Source of the DNA: Brevibacterium daeguense
GTDB taxonomy: Bacteria > Actinomycetota > Actinomycetes > Actinomycetales > Brevibacteriaceae
Length of the DNA stretch: 64,000 nt
Assembly: GCF_021729135.1 (NCBI RefSeq)
Contig: NZ_JAJTWW010000021.1
Coordinates: 34,435-98,434 of the forward strand
Direction: 5' to 3'
The notes under the pieces were generated by a model. It worked only from the letters and a program-made list of their open reading frames with translations. It had not been told where the DNA came from and searched no databases. Positions 62,372 through 64,000 of this stretch are shown one piece after another (the first letter of the stretch is position 1; every line of letters starts with the position of its first letter). The position numbers were made by a program, and so were the translations under genes.

Positions 62372-62818
62372 CCCGGTGCGGAGACTCCCCTTGATCATGG
62401 CCTCCTGAACTCCTCGTGATGACAAACTTCTGCTTCTCATGAATACAAGTTGATTTGTCCTCGAAAAACAAGCCGATGAGGGGTAGAAGTTGAGATCAGA
62501 GCATGTGTCTCCAGGTCAGAGGAGTAGCTGAAAGACTACTGAGTACGCCTCGAAATATGACAAGGCATCCTTTCTTCAAACTGATGTGAGCCGGTCAGCG
62601 CGAACTGAGGCGCGATTCGATCAGCGGCGATCGAGCTGGGTGGCGGAGTCGTCGTGGAACCGAGGCCAAAGTCGGCGAGCCCGCGGGGTCGTCGAGCACC
62701 GTCCCTGGTGAGCGGGCGAACGGCGAGTGCTGGTCAACTGCCGAGCGGGTGGGGTCAGCTCGTGTGAGCGGGTGGCCGGTGGTGAGCGGGTGGGGCCAGC
62801 TCCTGTGAGCGGGTGGGG
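62372..62818. other. 447-nt gene-free gap with an AT-rich core
   Basis: No coding frame is convincing. Bases 62401-62580 have about 45% G+C by hand count, against about 70% around it. The core holds GACAAA/TTTGTC arms near 62421-62459. The right part (62718-62823) is GC-rich again and made of repeats running into the SMR stop codon. The gap lies between convergent genes. Confidence 0.7.
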
Positions 62819-62823
62819 TCAGC
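62745..62823 (-). repeat. GAGCGGGTGGGGTCAGCT-type repeats at the SMR stop codon
   Basis: Four imperfect copies of a unit close to GTGAGCGGGTGGGGTCAGCTCCT (plus strand) at 62745-62823. The last one overlaps the TGA of the SMR gene (62819-62821). Copy lengths vary from 19 to 25 bases. Confidence 0.75.
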
Positions 62824-63142
62824 CTTTCGAGCCGCCGACCTCGATCAGGAGCACGCCGCCGACGATGAGCGCGACACCCAGCCCCATGACCCAGGTGAAG
62901 GGCTCCTTGAAGATCAGTCGACCGGCGATCGCCGTGAGTGCGACGCCGGCCGCAGACCAGATTCCGTAGGCGACGCCGATGGTCATCCCCAGATGCAGCG
63001 TGACGGCCAGCATCGAGAAAGCGATCCCGTAGCCGATGACCACGGGAATGAGCCAGAGTCGGCTGCCCTGGGATGCCATGCGAAGGCACAGGGTGGCGGT
63101 GACCTCGGTCAGGATCGCAATGATGAGCGCGAGCCAGACCAT
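62819..63142 (-). CDS. Small multidrug resistance (SMR) efflux protein, subunit 2
   Basis: A 107-residue protein with four helices. Glu in helix 1 (AILTEVTATLCLRMASQG) is the proton/substrate residue of EmrE-type carriers; GVAYGIWSAAGVALTA in helix 3 matches the family. It overlaps the upstream SMR gene by one base (TAATG), so both are made together, as in EbrAB-type heterodimeric pairs. Possible substrates: cationic dyes, quaternary amines, guanidinium. No ykkC-type riboswitch is seen. Confidence 0.9.
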   Translation of the reverse strand: MVWLALIIAILTEVTATLCLRMASQGSRLWLIPVVIGYGIAFSMLAVTLHLGMTIGVAYGIWSAAGVALTAIAGRLIFKEPFTWVMGLGVALIVGGVLLIEVGGSKG

Positions 63143-63597
63143 TATTCGAGGCTTCCTTCACGCTCGTGCAGGTGCTGCTCATGGTGCTCGCCCGGCTCAT
63201 ACTGGCCCGGCTCATGCTCGCCCGGCTCATGCTGCTTATGCCGGTCGTACTGCTCGCGAGCGGCGGACTGTTTGGCTGCCTGACCCGAGCCGAGCTCGAC
63301 CGCTAGGACACCGGCGATTACGAGGACAATTCCGATGAGCATCGTGTCGGTGAGGGGATCGCCGAAGAGAACTGCGCCCATGATCGCTGTCAGGGTGACG
63401 CCCAGGGCGCCCCAGATTCCGTATGCAACGCCAATAGGCGTGCCCTCGCGCATCGTCAGCGCCAGGAAGAAGAACGCGATCAGATAGGCGACAACGACGA
63501 GACCATAGAAGATCGGGAAGTCGACGGCAGCGCTGAGCGAAAGCGAGCCAGTCACCTCTGCAACGATCGCGATCGTCAGGAACAGCCACCGTCTCAT
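63142..63597 (-). CDS. SMR efflux protein, subunit 1, with His-rich tail
   Basis: A 151-residue protein. The first 107 residues form the SMR core (MRRWLFLTIAIVAEVTGSL with the key Glu; GVAYGIWGALGVTLTA). The remaining 44 residues are hydrophilic with HEPGEHEPGQYEPGEHHEQ repeats, rich in His, and extend beyond the usual length. The ATG at 63597 has GGGAGG upstream; a longer frame to 63885 is antisense-like. A palindrome lies 60-80 nt before the start. Confidence 0.88.
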   Translation of the reverse strand: MRRWLFLTIAIVAEVTGSLSLSAAVDFPIFYGLVVVAYLIAFFFLALTMREGTPIGVAYGIWGALGVTLTAIMGAVLFGDPLTDTMLIGIVLVIAGVLAVELGSGQAAKQSAAREQYDRHKQHEPGEHEPGQYEPGEHHEQHLHEREGSLE

Positions 63598-63656
63598 GGT
63601 TGCGGCCTCCCGGTACTCCAACCCCAACCCCACGTACCCATTGCCACCGGGGAACC

Positions 63657-63676
63657 GTATCACCCGTGCGTGATAC
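63657..63676 (-). promoter_or_regulatory. Operator candidate GTATCAC-N6-GTGATAC
   Basis: Perfect seven-base arms around CCGTGC, 60-79 nt upstream of the SMR pair. The size and spacing suit a dimeric repressor of the TetR or GntR kind. The GTGATAC half also appears in the sites at 27820 and 29622. Confidence 0.5.
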
Positions 63677-63790
63677 CGGCTGCAGAAACCAGAAGCACGG
63701 GAAATGAGGTCGACGGCGGAACCGCCCGACGCGGTTCCCAGGGGGCCGCCCGGCGTTGCCCGATCACCTCGCCTTGTGCTTCTGATGGTT

Positions 63791-64000
63791 TCAGAAGGGT
63801 GGGATGTCGTTGGGGTTGTTGAAGGGTGGGGTCGGGGGTGGTGCTGTGCTGAGCCAGGTGTCGTCGTCGTGGTACCAGTCTTCACCGTGGTCTCGATCCG
63901 GCGTTGGGGGCGCGTCAGGGGGTGCGTCAGGGGGTGCGTCAGGGGGTGCGTCAGCGTGACGGGTGTGGGCAGGGGCTGGTTGCCGGGTGAGGAGGTCGGT
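63791..64000 (-). CDS. DUF222/HNH endonuclease-type protein, C-terminus only
   Basis: The frame is open from the window edge to TGA at 63791-63793 and has no in-frame ATG, so most of the gene lies outside. The visible 69 residues run TDLLTRQPAPAHTR, then four DAPP repeats, and end EDWYHDDDTWLST plus a Pro/Asn-rich close NNPNDIPPF. This is the usual unstructured C-terminus of the large DUF222-HNH proteins of actinobacteria. Assignment rests only on this tail. Confidence 0.6.
   Translation of the reverse strand, partial: TDLLTRQPAPAHTRHADAPPDAPPDAPPDAPPTPDRDHGEDWYHDDDTWLSTAPPPTPPFNNPNDIPPF
63907..63957 (-). repeat. 12-bp tandem repeat coding for DAPP
   Basis: Four copies of GCGTCAGGGGGT (plus strand; the outer ones with base changes) encode the DAPP repeats in the HNH protein tail. 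The three central copies are identical. Confidence 0.8.

Noticed and set aside
63598..63790. Guanidine (ykkC-type) riboswitch before the SMR pair
   Set aside because: None of the conserved ykkC blocks is visible; only an inverted repeat is present.
63907..63957. 12-bp repeat considered as CRISPR or iterons
   Set aside because: It is in frame and codes for DAPP repeats in the tail of a DUF222/HNH-type protein.

Overview
The window is one contiguous stretch of high-GC DNA (about 70% in coding regions) with tightly packed genes, many ATGA or GTGA stop/start overlaps, frequent GTG starts and strong GGAGG-type ribosome sites. A C50-carotenoid gene set (crtB, crtI, split lycopene cyclase crtYe/crtYf, lycopene elongase crtEb), DUF402, DUF2218, DUF3152, DUF6157 and the C-terminus of a DUF222/HNH protein point to an actinobacterium of the Micrococcales type (Brevibacterium-, Microbacterium- or Kocuria-like). 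The genus cannot be fixed from the sequence alone. No rRNA, tRNA, insertion sequence, prophage or CRISPR array was seen.

Layout. 1-5.7 kb: the tail of a DUF402 gene, an MDR oxidoreductase, L-asparaginase and a CopB-type copper ATPase with a His-rich N-terminus. 5.7-9.8 kb: the carotenoid operon on the minus strand, without a GGPP synthase gene. 9.8-18.8 kb: an NmrA-like protein, a CPBP protease homologue, a lipoprotein, a DCC protein, two alpha/beta hydrolases, an enoyl-CoA hydratase, a MutT protein and an unusual metallo-beta-lactamase-fold protein. 18.8-22.8 kb: the riboflavin operon ribD-ribE-ribBA-ribH behind an FMN riboswitch and a hairpin that hides the ribD ribosome site. 22.8-37.5 kb: redox, stress and transport genes (aldo/keto reductase, RecQ-like helicase, FAD oxidoreductase, SulP, tandem Usp, BASS/ACR3-like carrier, a metzincin-like DUF3152 protein, FAD monooxygenase, VOC proteins, SDR). 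37.7-48.5 kb: a pyruvate-oxidase-like/FAD-Rieske/alcohol-dehydrogenase operon, nitroreductase, pncC, an epimerase fusion and catalase.

48.6-62.4 kb is the most distinctive region: a heptose-nucleotide and glycosyltransferase cluster in what looks like a Gram-positive. It carries two HldE-type kinase/nucleotidyltransferases, a GmhB-type phosphatase, a GmhA-type phosphoheptose isomerase fused to the C-terminus of a GT4 glycosyltransferase, three GT9 (heptosyltransferase-like) proteins, one GT2, one more GT-B enzyme, an aldehyde dehydrogenase and an SDR. Together they contain the steps from sedoheptulose-7-phosphate to an activated heptose and several enzymes that could transfer it, so a heptose-containing surface glycan or small glycoside is the most reasonable reading. 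After it come an AT-rich gene-free patch, a paired SMR efflux system and the end of a DUF222/HNH gene.

Recurring small-scale patterns may matter more widely. Several genes appear leaderless (TAnnnT box 6-7 nt before the start codon), one of them a six-codon mini-ORF overlapping crtB. Short tandem duplications that include the stop codon follow at least six genes. Three kinds of palindromic operator candidate occur, two of them shared between neighbouring intergenic regions.
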